64,000 nucleotides of DNA. Origin: Rhodococcus coprophilus NBRC 100603. GTDB lineage: Bacteria; Actinomycetota; Actinomycetes; Mycobacteriales; Mycobacteriaceae. The stretch spans positions 310,001 to 374,000 of the forward strand of contig NZ_BDAM01000010.1 of the NCBI RefSeq assembly GCF_001895045.1. The letters run 5' to 3'. The position numbers were made by a program, and so were the translations under genes. The notes beneath the pieces were generated by a model that saw only the letters and a list, made by a program, of their open reading frames with translations, was not told the DNA's origin and did not search any database. The first letter of the stretch is position 1. Every line of letters starts with the position of its first letter. Positions 9,397 through 18,477 of this stretch are shown here, in pieces.

Positions 9397-10100
9397 GTGT
9401 CCACGAAGAGCTGTCCGATATGACCGACCCCACCGCAATCGAGAGCGGTCCTGTCGGCGGCAGCGACCAGCCCGGTCGTGTCCTTCTCGTGTGGGACGCT
9501 CCCAATCTGGATATGGGTCTCGGCGCGATCCTCGGTGGCCGCCCCACCGCGGCGTACCGCCCCCGGTTCGACGCCCTCGGCCGCTGGCTTCTCGGCCGCA
9601 CCGCCGACCTGTCCCGTCGGGTCGGCGCGCCGCTCGAACCCGAGGCGACGGTGTTCACCAACATCGCCCCGGGCAGCGCCGACGTGGTGCGCCCGTGGGT
9701 GGAAGCCCTGCGCAACGTGGGTTTCGCGGTGTTCGCCAAGCCCAAGATCGACGAGGACAGTGACGTCGACTCCGATATGCTCGAGCACATCGAGCTGCGT
9801 CGGCGCGAAGGTCTCGCCGGTGTCATGGTGGCGTCGGCGGACGGGCAGGCCTTCCGTGAACCGCTCGAAGAACTGGCCGCCGCGGGCATCGCGGTGCAGG
9901 TGCTGGGTTTCCGTGAGCACGCCAGCTGGGCGGTGACGTCCGAGATCCTCGACTTCGTCGATCTCGAAGACATCCCCGGCGTGTTCCGTGAACCGCTGCC
10001 CCGCGTCAGCCTCGAATCGCTTCCCGACGAAGGTGCCTGGTTGCAGCCGTTCCGACCGCTGTCCGCCCTCCTCGTGGGCCGCAAGAGCGTCGCCGAATAG
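9393..10100 (+). CDS. NYN-domain (LabA/PIN-like) putative ribonuclease
   Basis: The 235-residue protein contains one NYN domain. It begins with the metal-binding Asp in LVWDAPNLDMG (about residues 33-43), continues through the acidic EDSDVDSDM region, and closes with MVASADGQAFREPLEEL. NYN domains are PIN-like metal-dependent RNases; the target is unknown. The ATG at 9393 overlaps the trmB stop. The open frame reaches back to 8790 inside trmB, but that stretch is a shadow. It precedes mmpL3 by eight bases. Confidence 0.9.
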   Translation: MSVHEELSDMTDPTAIESGPVGGSDQPGRVLLVWDAPNLDMGLGAILGGRPTAAYRPRFDALGRWLLGRTADLSRRVGAPLEPEATVFTNIAPGSADVVRPWVEALRNVGFAVFAKPKIDEDSDVDSDMLEHIELRRREGLAGVMVASADGQAFREPLEELAAAGIAVQVLGFREHASWAVTSEILDFVDLEDIPGVFREPLPRVSLESLPDEGAWLQPFRPLSALLVGRKSVAE

Positions 10101-10108
10101 GAGATCCA

Positions 10109-13100
10109 GTGTTCGACCGTTGGGGAGAGCTCGTCTATCGCGCGCGCTTCACCGTGATTGCGGTGATGGTTGCGGCGCTGCTCGGGCTCGCCGGGTACGG
10201 ACTGAGCCTGAACGACCATCTCAGCCAGAGCGGCTGGGACGATCCCGGTTCACAGTCCGTCGCCGCGGCGAAACTGGCAGACGGGACGTTCGGCCGCGAC
10301 ACCAACGGTGACGTGCTGGTTCTGTACACCGCACCCGAAGGCAAGACCGTCGACGACCCCGAGTTCGCAGCGAAGGTCAGCGACAGCCTCAACGCGCTCG
10401 TCTCGGAGAATCCCGAACACATCCTCAAGATCAACGGCGCGTACTGGCCCACAGACACCGCCCCGTCGCTCCCGAGCCTGGCCGACGAATCCCGGCAGCA
10501 CGCCATCGCGTCCGTCGCGATCGCCGGCGCGAACGACACGGAACTGACCGGGAACTTCCGCGACGTCAAGGACAAGTTCTACATCGACGGCGTCGACGTT
10601 CAGCTCGCCGGCCTCCAGCCCATCTCCGGTGCGCTCAACGACACGATGGCCAACGACATCAAGCGCATGGAGATCCTCGCGATCCCCGCCGTCGGCATCC
10701 TCCTGTTCTTCGTGTTCGGTGGCGTCATCGCCGCCGCGTTGCCGCTGATCACCGGCGGTCTGACGATCGTCGCCGCAAACGGCGTCGTTCGGTTGATCAC
10801 GAACTTCACCGAGGTCAACTCGTTCGTCGCGCCGGTCGTCTCGCTCATCGGCCTGGGTCTGGCGATCGACTACGGGCTGTTCATGGTGTCGCGCTTCCGG
10901 GAAGAACTCGCCGAGGGTTACGACACTCCCGCGGCCGTGCGGCGCACCGTCATGACAGCCGGTCGCACCGTCATCTTCTCGGCGACGATGGTCGTCACCA
11001 GCCTCGGCGGTCTTCTCCTGTTCCCCCAGGGCTTCCTCAAGTCCGTCTCCTACGGTGCGATCGCCGCGATCTCGCTCGCCGCACTGCTGTCGGTGACCGT
11101 CCTGCCCGCCATCCTCGGCATCCTCGGCAAGCGCATCGACAAGTTCGGGATGAAGAAGTTCGGCCAGATCCAGTCGAACGAACAGGTCGAGAACAGCTTC
11201 ATCGGACGGCTGACCCGCTGGGTGATGCTCAACCCGATGAAGGTGACCATCCCGACGGTCATCGGACTGCTGCTGCTGATCATGCCGCTGACCGGCATCA
11301 AATTCGGCGGCATCAACGAGACGTACCTCCCACCCGACCATCCGACGCGAGTCGCGCAGGAGCAGTTCGACGAACTGTTCCCGGGTCAGCGCGCCGAACC
11401 GGTGCGCCTGGTGATCCAGGGCGCCGAGGGCGGCGATCTGAACAAGATCATGGAGACGGCGAACGGCGCACCGGGCCTCGTCGAGAAGTTCACCATCACC
11501 GGTCCGGCGAAGGACGGCGTGCGCGTCCTGAAGGCAGGGCTCACGGACCGCAACGAGACCTCCCCGACCATCGACTATCTGCATTCCGCGGAGTGGCCCG
11601 AAGGCGTCCAAGTGCTCGTCGGCGGCACCCCGGCCATCGAGCAGGATTCGATCGCGGCGCTGCTCGACACGCTGCCGCTGATGGTGCTGGTGGTCGTCTC
11701 GCTCACGATCGTGCTGATGTTCCTGGCGTTCGGATCGCTGGTGCTGCCGATCAAGGCCGTGTTGATGAGTGCACTGGGTCTCGGCTCGACGCTCGGCATC
11801 CTCACCTGGATCTTCATCAACGGCAACGGCGCGGACCTGCTCAACTTCACTCCGGGGCCGATCATGTCTCCGGTGCTCGTGCTGATCATCGCGATCGTGT
11901 ACGGGCTGTCGACGGACTATGAAGTGTTCCTGCTCTCCCGGATGGTGGAAGCGAGAGCGCAGGGCGCCAGCACCACCGAATCGATCAGGGTGGGTACCTC
12001 GCACACCGGCCGCATCATCACCGCGGCCGCGCTGATCCTCATCGTCGTCACCGGCGCGTTCGCGTTCTCCGAACTCGTGATGATGAAGTACATCGCCTAC
12101 GGCATGATCGCCGCTCTGGTCATCGACGCGACCGTCATCCGCATGTTCCTCGTGCCGGCAGTGATGAAGTTGCTCGGCGACGACTGCTGGTGGGCACCGG
12201 CATGGATGAAACGCATCCAGGAGAAGGCCGGCCTCGCCGAACCGATCCTCGCCGACGAACTGATGCCCGAGGACGTGCCCGAACTGATCACCGTCGGGAT
12301 GTTCGGTCCCGCGACCGTGTCGGCAACCGGTTCGCATCGATTCCCCGCCGGCATATTCGGGGAAGCCGCGGACATGACGCAGCCGCTGCCCAAGATCGCC
12401 GCTCCGCGACCGGCGGCCGAGCAACGCAAGTTCCGCGACCTCACGCCGCAACCGCGGCGGCAGGGTCCCGGCCGTCCGGTACCTCGTCCCGCCGCACAGC
12501 GGCCCCGTCCGGACCAGCAGGGTCCCGACGCCCGCAACCGCACAGCCGACGGCCGTCCGTTGCCGCGCGCCGCGCAACCGGTCGACGGACGGGCGCAGCA
12601 GGTACCACCCCAGCGCCGCGCGCAGGGCCCCGCAGACGAGCACCAGGTTCCGCCGATGCCGCAGCGCCGTCCCGTGGGGCCCCCGGACCAGAATCCGAAC
12701 CAGCGGTCGCAGATGCCGCAACGACGGGAAGCAGAGGGAGTAGATCCGACGCAGGTGCAGCCGCCTCAGGGACGGCCCTCCGCGGCTTCCCAGCCGCCGA
12801 CGGCTGCCATGCCCCCGCTCCCCCGGCGTCGGCGCGGCGATGTTCCGCCGCCGTTGCCCCAGAACTTCGTGCGACCGTCCCCCGCGGAGCCGAGTCCGGT
12901 CGGGGACTCACCCGGCCGGCTGGGCGCCGGCGGATCGCAGCCCCACGGGGACCCGTCGACGGGTGCCGACCGGGCCCGGGATCCGCAGGCGATCGAGAGT
13001 TGGCTGTCGCAGTTGCGACGAACCGCTCCCGGAGCGGGGCAGTCCGCGCACCGCCCGCCGGAGACCGGACCTCGCCCCCAGGCCGGGCCACGTCCTCACA

Positions 13101-13579
13101 CCGGACCTCGCCCTCAGGAAGGAGCGCGTCCTCAGGAAGGAGCGCGTCCTCAGGAAGGGCCACGCCCACAGGACGGGCCACGTCCCCCAGTCGGGCCTCG
13201 CCCCCAGGACGGGCCACGTCCCCAGGCCGGACCTCGCCCGCAGGTCGGACCTCGCCCCCAAGTCGGACCTCGCCCACAGGCCGGACCTCGCCCCCAGGAC
13301 GGGGCACGTCCGCAAGCCGGGCAATATCCCCGAGGCGGGCCGTACCCGCAACAACCGCCCAACCCACAACCGCGGCCGCAGCCCGGTCAGAATGCCCAGC
13401 AACCATCGGCACGACCGGCGGGGCCGCCCCGGCCCGCCGGACGATCGCCGGAGGCCCCGACCGATCCGGAGGCCGACCACCCGGTCGATCCGGACGATCC
13501 GCAGGGCAGCAGGCACAGCGACGACGCCGGGCGTCCGATCAGTGTCAGCGAACTGATCGCACGCCGGCGCCGTCCCTGA
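10109..13579 (+). CDS. mmpL3: MmpL3-like trehalose monomycolate transporter with long repetitive tail
   Basis: An RND/MmpL transporter of 1156 residues. By homology with mycobacterial MmpL3 it would flip trehalose monomycolate across the inner membrane using the proton motive force. The transport core (residues 1 to about 740) has the two proton-relay Asp-Tyr pairs, GLAIDYGLFMVSRFREE (D254/Y255) and GLSTDYEVFLLSRM (D603/Y604), and the expected periplasmic domains after TM1 and TM7. The start is GTG with AGGAG upstream. The cytoplasmic C-terminus (about 400 residues) is Pro/Arg/Gln-rich and includes 14 hexapeptide repeats. The core is longer-tailed than the mycobacterial protein (about 940 residues). 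Confidence 0.92.
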   Translation: MFDRWGELVYRARFTVIAVMVAALLGLAGYGLSLNDHLSQSGWDDPGSQSVAAAKLADGTFGRDTNGDVLVLYTAPEGKTVDDPEFAAKVSDSLNALVSENPEHILKINGAYWPTDTAPSLPSLADESRQHAIASVAIAGANDTELTGNFRDVKDKFYIDGVDVQLAGLQPISGALNDTMANDIKRMEILAIPAVGILLFFVFGGVIAAALPLITGGLTIVAANGVVRLITNFTEVNSFVAPVVSLIGLGLAIDYGLFMVSRFREELAEGYDTPAAVRRTVMTAGRTVIFSATMVVTSLGGLLLFPQGFLKSVSYGAIAAISLAALLSVTVLPAILGILGKRIDKFGMKKFGQIQSNEQVENSFIGRLTRWVMLNPMKVTIPTVIGLLLLIMPLTGIKFGGINETYLPPDHPTRVAQEQFDELFPGQRAEPVRLVIQGAEGGDLNKIMETANGAPGLVEKFTITGPAKDGVRVLKAGLTDRNETSPTIDYLHSAEWPEGVQVLVGGTPAIEQDSIAALLDTLPLMVLVVVSLTIVLMFLAFGSLVLPIKAVLMSALGLGSTLGILTWIFINGNGADLLNFTPGPIMSPVLVLIIAIVYGLSTDYEVFLLSRMVEARAQGASTTESIRVGTSHTGRIITAAALILIVVTGAFAFSELVMMKYIAYGMIAALVIDATVIRMFLVPAVMKLLGDDCWWAPAWMKRIQEKAGLAEPILADELMPEDVPELITVGMFGPATVSATGSHRFPAGIFGEAADMTQPLPKIAAPRPAAEQRKFRDLTPQPRRQGPGRPVPRPAAQRPRPDQQGPDARNRTADGRPLPRAAQPVDGRAQQVPPQRRAQGPADEHQVPPMPQRRPVGPPDQNPNQRSQMPQRREAEGVDPTQVQPPQGRPSAASQPPTAAMPPLPRRRRGDVPPPLPQNFVRPSPAEPSPVGDSPGRLGAGGSQPHGDPSTGADRARDPQAIESWLSQLRRTAPGAGQSAHRPPETGPRPQAGPRPHTGPRPQEGARPQEGARPQEGPRPQDGPRPPVGPRPQDGPRPQAGPRPQVGPRPQVGPRPQAGPRPQDGARPQAGQYPRGGPYPQQPPNPQPRPQPGQNAQQPSARPAGPPRPAGRSPEAPTDPEADHPVDPDDPQGSRHSDDAGRPISVSELIARRRRP
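13067..13318 (+). repeat. Fourteen tandem 18-bp repeats encoding GPRPQx in the MmpL3 tail
   Basis: Fourteen contiguous in-frame 18-bp units encode hexapeptides of the form G-P/A-R-P-Q-x, residues 987-1070, where x is A, T, E, D or V and two units read PHT or PPV. Adjacent units are nearly identical in DNA (GGACCTCGCCCCCAG type), indicating recent unequal duplication. Expansion or contraction would keep frame. Confidence 0.95.
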
Positions 13580-13592
13580 TCAGGGACGGCGC
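13567..13592. terminator. 26-bp perfect palindrome at the mmpL3 stop codon
   Basis: A perfect palindrome (GGCGCCGTCCCTG mirrored) is centred on the TGA of mmpL3, 17 bp from the stop codon of the convergent DUF1707 gene. It would form the same hairpin in both transcripts. It has no loop beyond the central bases and no U-tract, so a bidirectional terminator is likely but not certain. Confidence 0.6.
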
Positions 13593-13608
13593 GGGCCGGG
13601 GAGCAATC

Positions 13609-14256
13609 TCAGGCGCCGTTGATGAACTTCCGCAGCCGCGTGGCGAATGGGTGCGCGACGTTCACGTTGCCGCAGAAGATCTTTCCGACCACGACGACGT
13701 GGAGCGGACCGAACGGCGCACCACCGCGCACCTTGGTGGTAGCGCTGGAAGCGACGGTCTCGACACCGTTGATGTCGGCTGTGGCTTCCGCGGGAAGCAC
13801 GATCGAGATCGAGCTGAACGAATCGTTCACTTCGATCCGCACGACCTGCGTCTGCATCACCGCCTCGGTGAAGTCGAGGGTGACCGACGACGCGAACGTA
13901 TCGAGACGGATGACCGAAGGGACGTCCCATCGACCCTTGCGGGTGAGGGACGACAGGCGTCCCTTGAGCACGAGCGGACCACCCGGCCCGGCTGCCGGGT
14001 AGGCCGGAGCACTGCCGGCCTGCGGCTGGACCGGGAACGCTGCCGTGGTCTGCGGGAGGTACTCGGGTCGCATCTGGATACCGGGCAGGTCGATGAGAAC
14101 CTGATTCAGATCGCCACGGGTCTTGGCTGCCAGGACAGTGTCCATCCGTTCGGTGAACTCGCCGAGAGAGAGCATTCCCTGTCCTACGGCTCGCTGGAGA
14201 AGCCCGCCCACATGTTCACGTTCGGCGTCGGATACGCGCAGATCCTTCGGGTCCAT
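13609..14256 (-). CDS. DUF1707 domain protein, LiaF-like C-terminus
   Basis: A 215-residue protein. Residues 4-60 (LRVSDAEREHVGGLLQRAVGQG with LSLGEFTERMD) are a DUF1707 domain, a small helical module found at the N-terminus of many actinobacterial envelope-related proteins. The C-terminal third is a predicted beta-repeat segment (VTLDFTEAVM, SSISIVLPAEATADI, GPLHVVVVGKIFCGNVNV) like the C-terminal domain of LiaF/cell-wall-stress proteins. There is no membrane segment. It is convergent with mmpL3. A role in envelope-stress signalling is inferred from domain company only. Confidence 0.85.
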   Translation of the reverse strand: MDPKDLRVSDAEREHVGGLLQRAVGQGMLSLGEFTERMDTVLAAKTRGDLNQVLIDLPGIQMRPEYLPQTTAAFPVQPQAGSAPAYPAAGPGGPLVLKGRLSSLTRKGRWDVPSVIRLDTFASSVTLDFTEAVMQTQVVRIEVNDSFSSISIVLPAEATADINGVETVASSATTKVRGGAPFGPLHVVVVGKIFCGNVNVAHPFATRLRKFINGA

Positions 14257-14425
14257 GCGTACAGAATAGGGATCCGCGACACAGTTGGTCCGCCCGGAAC
14301 GTCCGTTCCCTCACCGTGCGGTCGGCCGCGAGGGCGCCCGCACGGAACGAGAATCGCGTCACTCCGCGTCCCGAAGGTGACCACCACGCGTTGTGACCGT
14401 CCCGACAATGGTTTGATTTGAAGTC

Positions 14426-15979
14426 GTGCTGAGGTCCTATCGAGCCGTCGCCGCGACATTGCGTAGTCGCTGGCCGCTGTATATGGCCTCGATGGGCGCA
14501 TCGAACCTGTTCGGCGCCATGCTGGTGTTCGCGTTCGTCCGGTACGGCGTGCCGTTCGCGGACGAGGATTTCAACACCGTCGACCGGGTTCAGAACTTCA
14601 CCGTGTTCGCGGTGTATCTCGTCTTCGCCGGCATCGTGAGCCTCACGGCGGCCGCGCTCATGCTCCGCTCGGTTGTGCGCTGGCAGTTGCGCGGTGGTCC
14701 ACCGACCCGGGCCGAGCAGATGGCGGCGCTGCACGCACCGCTGCGTCAGGCGATCGTGCACCTCGGCCTGTGGTTGCTCGGCGGCGTCCTGTTCGTGTTC
14801 CTCACCGCAGGGGAAACTCCGTCTCTCGCGGTGGCGGTGGCACTTACCGTGGCGATGGCCGCGACGAGCACGTTCGGCTTCACCTACATGCTCGGCGAGC
14901 GGATTCTGCGCCCCGTAGCGGCCCGCGCGCTCAGCGAGGGAAACTTCGACCGCACGATGGCTCCCGGCGTCGGTACCCGCCTGGCGATGACGTGGGGGCT
15001 CGGCACCCTGATGCCCGTCGCGGGGATCGTCCTGCTGTGCGTCACCCAGATCACGACCGAGTCCTCGTTCACGCCCGACGCGCTTGCCTATGCGGTACTT
15101 GCGCTCGCCGTGACGTCGATTCTGCTCGCCCTCGTGCTGTCGTTGCTGACCTCCGCGCAGATCTCCGACCCGATCAAGCAGTTGCGCTGGGCCATCGAAC
15201 GTGTGCAGCGCGGCGCGTCGGCGGTGCAGGTCGAGGTGTTCGACGGCAGTGAGATCGGACGACTCCAGGTGGGCTTCAACCGGATGATGGCCGAGGCCGA
15301 CGAGCGGCGGCGCCTACGGGAGTTGTTCGGTCAGCACGTCGGCGAGGACGTGGCCCGGCGGGCGTTGCAGTACGGGACCGAACTCGGCGGTGAGACGCGC
15401 TACGTGGCGGTGCTGTTCGTGGACATGGTGGGATCGACCGCCACGGCGGCGGAACGACCCCCCAACGAGGTCGTCGATCTCCTCAACGAGTTCTTCCGGG
15501 TTGTGGTGGAGGTCGTGGACCGGCACCACGGCTTCGTCAACAAGTTCATGGGCGACGCTGCGCTGGTGATCTTCGGTGCCCCCCTCGACCGGCCGGACGC
15601 CCCGACCGCCGCACTCGCGGCAGCCCGCGAACTGCGCTTCGCGCTGGACGACATCACGGGGCTCGACGTCGGTATCGGTGTCTCCGCCGGCCTCGCGGTG
15701 GCAGGCAACATCGGCGCGGCCGAACGCTTCGAGTACACGGTCATCGGCGACCCGGTGAACGAGGCGTCGCGTCTGACCGAACTCGCCAAGCTGCGTCCGA
15801 GCCGGGTCCTCGCGTCGTCGAGCGCCCTGTATTTCGCCGACGACGACGAGCGTGGGCATTGGGAACTCGGGGACGAAGTGCAACTGCGTGGACGACGGAG
15901 GGTCACCCAGCTCGCCTCGCCCGTCCGGTATCCGAGCGGACGCCGTCCCGGCGACGACGCCGCCGAACAGGGCGGTTGA
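14426..15979 (+). CDS. Membrane adenylate cyclase with HAMP domain
   Basis: The 517-residue protein has six predicted membrane helices (residues about 18-235), a HAMP linker (SAQISDPIKQLRWAIERVQRG, about 245-295) and a class III cyclase domain (about 325-500). All six catalytic residues are present: metal Asp D333 (FVDMVGS) and D377 (FMGDAAL), base-selecting K373 and D442 (IGDPVN), and transition-state N445 and R449. The Lys/Asp pair indicates ATP rather than GTP. The layout matches the mycobacterial Rv3645/Rv1318c group. The GTG start has no strong ribosome-binding site. The input signal is unknown. Confidence 0.93.
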   Translation: MLRSYRAVAATLRSRWPLYMASMGASNLFGAMLVFAFVRYGVPFADEDFNTVDRVQNFTVFAVYLVFAGIVSLTAAALMLRSVVRWQLRGGPPTRAEQMAALHAPLRQAIVHLGLWLLGGVLFVFLTAGETPSLAVAVALTVAMAATSTFGFTYMLGERILRPVAARALSEGNFDRTMAPGVGTRLAMTWGLGTLMPVAGIVLLCVTQITTESSFTPDALAYAVLALAVTSILLALVLSLLTSAQISDPIKQLRWAIERVQRGASAVQVEVFDGSEIGRLQVGFNRMMAEADERRRLRELFGQHVGEDVARRALQYGTELGGETRYVAVLFVDMVGSTATAAERPPNEVVDLLNEFFRVVVEVVDRHHGFVNKFMGDAALVIFGAPLDRPDAPTAALAAARELRFALDDITGLDVGIGVSAGLAVAGNIGAAERFEYTVIGDPVNEASRLTELAKLRPSRVLASSSALYFADDDERGHWELGDEVQLRGRRRVTQLASPVRYPSGRRPGDDAAEQGG

Positions 15980-16041
15980 GAGAGGGAGGTACGTCACCGG
16001 CGGACCTCATTTGCGCCATCTACATACCGGCGTCGGTTACG

Positions 16042-17352
16042 GTGAATGACGTGGCGCAGCCGCAGCAAGACCTCTCTGGCCCCGACGCCGCACCGCGCCG
16101 GGGCCGTTTCCTGTGGGTCAAGTGGCTGATCGCCGCGGCTCTCGTCGCCTTGCTCACGGTGGAGGCCATCTACTTGTGGCCGACGATGAGCGACTCGTGG
16201 AAAGCCCTCACCGGAATCCATTGGGGCTGGTTCGCGGCCTGTCTGGCGGCCCAGATGATGTCGCTGAGCGGTTTCGCGGGCGTCCAGCAACGACTGTTGC
16301 ATGCGGGCGGTGTGCGGGTGGGTCATTTCCGCTCGGCGTCGGTGATCTACGGGAGCACCGCCATGGCGGTGACCCTGCCGGCCGGGCCGGTGTTCTCGAC
16401 CGCTTTTACCTACAAGCAGACCCGCAAATGGGGCGCGACCCCGGTCGTCGCCTCGTGGCAACTCGCGGTGTCCGGAGTCATCGCGGCGGTCACCCTGGCA
16501 TCCGTGGGCGTCGCGGGCGCTTTCGCGGTGGGTACGCGCATCAGCCCCGTGACGCTCGTACTGTCGCTCGCCGGCTTGATCGTGCTGTTCTACGGGCTCC
16601 GGTACGTAGCCCGCAATCCGTCGTCGATCGAAGCCGCGGGCACGCGGGTACTCGCTCGCCTCAACAGGTTCGCCGGGAAGCCCGAGGACACCGGTTTCAG
16701 CATGTTCGAGCGGGTGCTCGCTCAGCTCGAAGCCGTCGAACTCGCACGGCGCGATGCGGTCGCAGCGGTGGCGTGGTCGGCCGTGCACCGCGTTTTCGAC
16801 GTCGCCTGTCTCGGCTTCGCATGCTGGGCGGTCGGAGGTTCGCCGTCGGTCGCCGGGTTGTGCATCGCATTCGCCGCCGCCAAGGCCGTGGGCAGCGTTC
16901 CGCTGGCGCCCGGAGGCCTGGGGTTCGTCGACGGAACCCTCATCGCGACGCTCACGGCGGCGGGCCTGACCGCGCCGCAATCGCTGGCTGCGGTGTTCGT
17001 GTACCGCGTGGTGAGCTTCGGGTTCGTGGCGCTCGCCGGCTGGGGCACGATCGCAGCCCTGTACCGCGGGAGCAGTGCGGACGAGGACATCGACGCCGCG
17101 GCGGAACGCGAGGAGCAAGATCGCACTGCCGTCGCGCGCCGTCGCAAGCCGGTGGCACCCCCGGGCGATGCTGTGCCGACACCGGATGCCGCTGTGCCTA
17201 CACCGGACGCTGCTGTGCCGACACCGGACGCTGCCAGGCCGGCACCGGCTGCTCCGGGCCCGACACCGGACGCTCCTCGGGCTACCCCCGACCATTCGGT
17301 TGCCACCCCGGACAATTTCGAGCGCCGTCCGGACAACGCCGAATCCGTGTGA
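16042..17352 (+). CDS. UPF0104/YbhN-type flippase-like membrane protein
   Basis: A 436-residue integral membrane protein with about eight hydrophobic segments from residue 22 on, of the family related to the flippase domain of MprF lysylphosphatidylglycerol synthase (LSGFAGVQQRLL, GSTAMAVTLPAGPVFSTAFTYKQTRKWG, VPLAPGGLGFVDGTLIATL). Such proteins move or protect lipids in the membrane; the substrate is not known. The GTG at 16042 is chosen because it lies just before the first hydrophilic stretch; it has no Shine-Dalgarno sequence and may be leaderless. The tail (about residues 375-436) is a low-complexity Pro/Thr/Asp region with three VPTPDAA repeats. Confidence 0.8.
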   Translation: MNDVAQPQQDLSGPDAAPRRGRFLWVKWLIAAALVALLTVEAIYLWPTMSDSWKALTGIHWGWFAACLAAQMMSLSGFAGVQQRLLHAGGVRVGHFRSASVIYGSTAMAVTLPAGPVFSTAFTYKQTRKWGATPVVASWQLAVSGVIAAVTLASVGVAGAFAVGTRISPVTLVLSLAGLIVLFYGLRYVARNPSSIEAAGTRVLARLNRFAGKPEDTGFSMFERVLAQLEAVELARRDAVAAVAWSAVHRVFDVACLGFACWAVGGSPSVAGLCIAFAAAKAVGSVPLAPGGLGFVDGTLIATLTAAGLTAPQSLAAVFVYRVVSFGFVALAGWGTIAALYRGSSADEDIDAAAEREEQDRTAVARRRKPVAPPGDAVPTPDAAVPTPDAAVPTPDAARPAPAAPGPTPDAPRATPDHSVATPDNFERRPDNAESV

Positions 17353-17368
17353 TACCGATCACCGACTA

Positions 17369-17422
17369 GTTGCGTACGCAACCAAATCGTGCCATCGTTG
17401 TCGCATCAAGTTGAAAGTTCAA
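17369..17422. promoter_or_regulatory. Two palindromic operators upstream of yceI
   Basis: GTTGCGTACGCAAC (17369-17382) is a perfect 14-bp palindrome, and TTGAAAGTTCAA (17411-17422) is a perfect inverted repeat with a 2-bp centre. Both fit the size and style of MarR-family dimer sites. Together they fill the 90-bp region between the previous stop and the yceI ribosome-binding site. No MarR gene lies in the window. Confidence 0.6.
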
Positions 17423-17441
17423 TGATGCGAGGAGATTGCAC

Positions 17442-17996
17442 ATGACCACCGCCACCACCACCTTCCCCGGACTGACCGCAGGCACCTGGGTGCTCGATCC
17501 CGTCCACTCCAACGTCGGCTTCACCGTCCGTCACCTCATGGTGAGCAAGGTCCGCGGCAGCTTCGAAGACTTCTCCGGCGCGATCACCATCGCCGAAGAC
17601 GGCACCGCATCGGTCCGCGCCGACATCCAGGTCGCTTCCATCACCACGAAGAACGCCGACCGTGACGCGCACATCCGGTCGGCCGACTTCTTCGACGCCG
17701 AGCAGTTCCCGGTCGCATCGTTCGTCTCCACCGGCATCCGCCCGGACGGCGACGACTACATCGTCGACGGTGAGTTCACCCTCCGCGGCGTCACCAAGCC
17801 GGTCGAGCTGCGCCTCGAGTTCAACGGTGTGAACGCCGGTATGGGCAACGGCCCGGTCGCCGGATTCGATGCCACGACCGTCCTCAACCGCAAGGACTTC
17901 GGCATCACCATCGACATGCCGCTCGAGGGTGGCGGCGCCGTCGTCGGCGACAAGATCACCATCCACCTCGAGATCGAAGCCGGCCTGCAGGCCTGA
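17442..17996 (+). CDS. YceI-family polyisoprenoid-binding protein
   Basis: A 184-residue lipocalin-like beta-barrel of the YceI family, which binds long isoprenoid chains. It has the family opening WVLDPVHSNVGFTVRHLMVSKVRG, the middle motif SADFFDAEQFP, and a final strand EGGGAVVGDKITIHLEIE. No signal peptide is seen, so it is probably cytoplasmic, unlike the periplasmic E. coli protein. The ATG at 17442 has GAGGAG eight bases upstream; the TTG two codons earlier is disfavoured. The gene is monocistronic, with operators upstream and a hairpin downstream. Confidence 0.93.
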   Translation: MTTATTTFPGLTAGTWVLDPVHSNVGFTVRHLMVSKVRGSFEDFSGAITIAEDGTASVRADIQVASITTKNADRDAHIRSADFFDAEQFPVASFVSTGIRPDGDDYIVDGEFTLRGVTKPVELRLEFNGVNAGMGNGPVAGFDATTVLNRKDFGITIDMPLEGGGAVVGDKITIHLEIEAGLQA

Positions 17997-18010
17997 TCGA
18001 CCGAGTCTTC

Positions 18011-18042
18011 ACGGGCGTTCCTCCTCGCGGAGGGACGCCCGT
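18011..18042 (+). terminator. Hairpin after yceI
   Basis: A 14-bp stem (ACGGGCGTTCCTCC with GGAGGGACGCCCGT, one G/T wobble) with a TCGC loop lies 15 bases past the yceI stop. There is no U-tract. Confidence 0.75.
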
Positions 18043-18086
18043 CGGCGTCTGCGGAGCCCGTTCGCGCCGGCGCTACCCTGAAAGCC

Positions 18087-18467
18087 GTGAAGAAGTACGC
18101 TCCCGCGCTGGTCGTCGACGTGGTCCTCATCGTCGTGTTCGCTGCCCTCGGCCGATCCAGCCACGAAGAAGTCCTCGATCTCGTCGGTCTGGCAGGCACA
18201 GCATGGCCCTTCCTAGGTGGTCTGACCGTCGGCTGGTTCCTGGTCGTGTGGCTCTACCGCGACAAGTTCGACGCGTTCGCCGCCGCACCAACCGGACTTC
18301 TCGTCTGGGTGTCCACCCTCGTCGGCGGCATGCTGCTCCGTGCCGCTACCGGTCAGGGCACCGCGACGGCATTCATCCTGGTCGCGACTGCATTCCTGGG
18401 AGTGACCCTGATCGGCTGGCGCGTCCTCGCCCGAGTGATGCGACGGTCCGAGACCCGGACGCGGTGA
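18087..18467 (+). CDS. DUF3054 family small membrane protein
   Basis: A 126-residue protein with four predicted membrane helices (VVDVVLIVVFAALG near the start, PFLGGLTVGWFLVVWL, GLLVWVSTLVGGMLL, AFILVATAFLGVTLIGW), matching DUF3054 in length and pattern. The conserved early motif FAALGRSSH is present. The start is GTG. The function of the family is unknown; it is common in actinobacteria. Confidence 0.85.
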   Translation: MKKYAPALVVDVVLIVVFAALGRSSHEEVLDLVGLAGTAWPFLGGLTVGWFLVVWLYRDKFDAFAAAPTGLLVWVSTLVGGMLLRAATGQGTATAFILVATAFLGVTLIGWRVLARVMRRSETRTR

Positions 18468-18477
18468 GCACAACCAC

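Noticed and set aside
10250-12721. 823-residue minus-strand frame opposite mmpL3
   Set aside because: It is a GC-rich shadow, full of His/Arg/Asp runs with no domain or ribosome-binding site, and lies entirely opposite a well-supported transporter gene.
13067-13318. Possible CRISPR array
   Set aside because: The 18-bp units are contiguous without spacers and stay in the mmpL3 reading frame. It is a coding tandem repeat.
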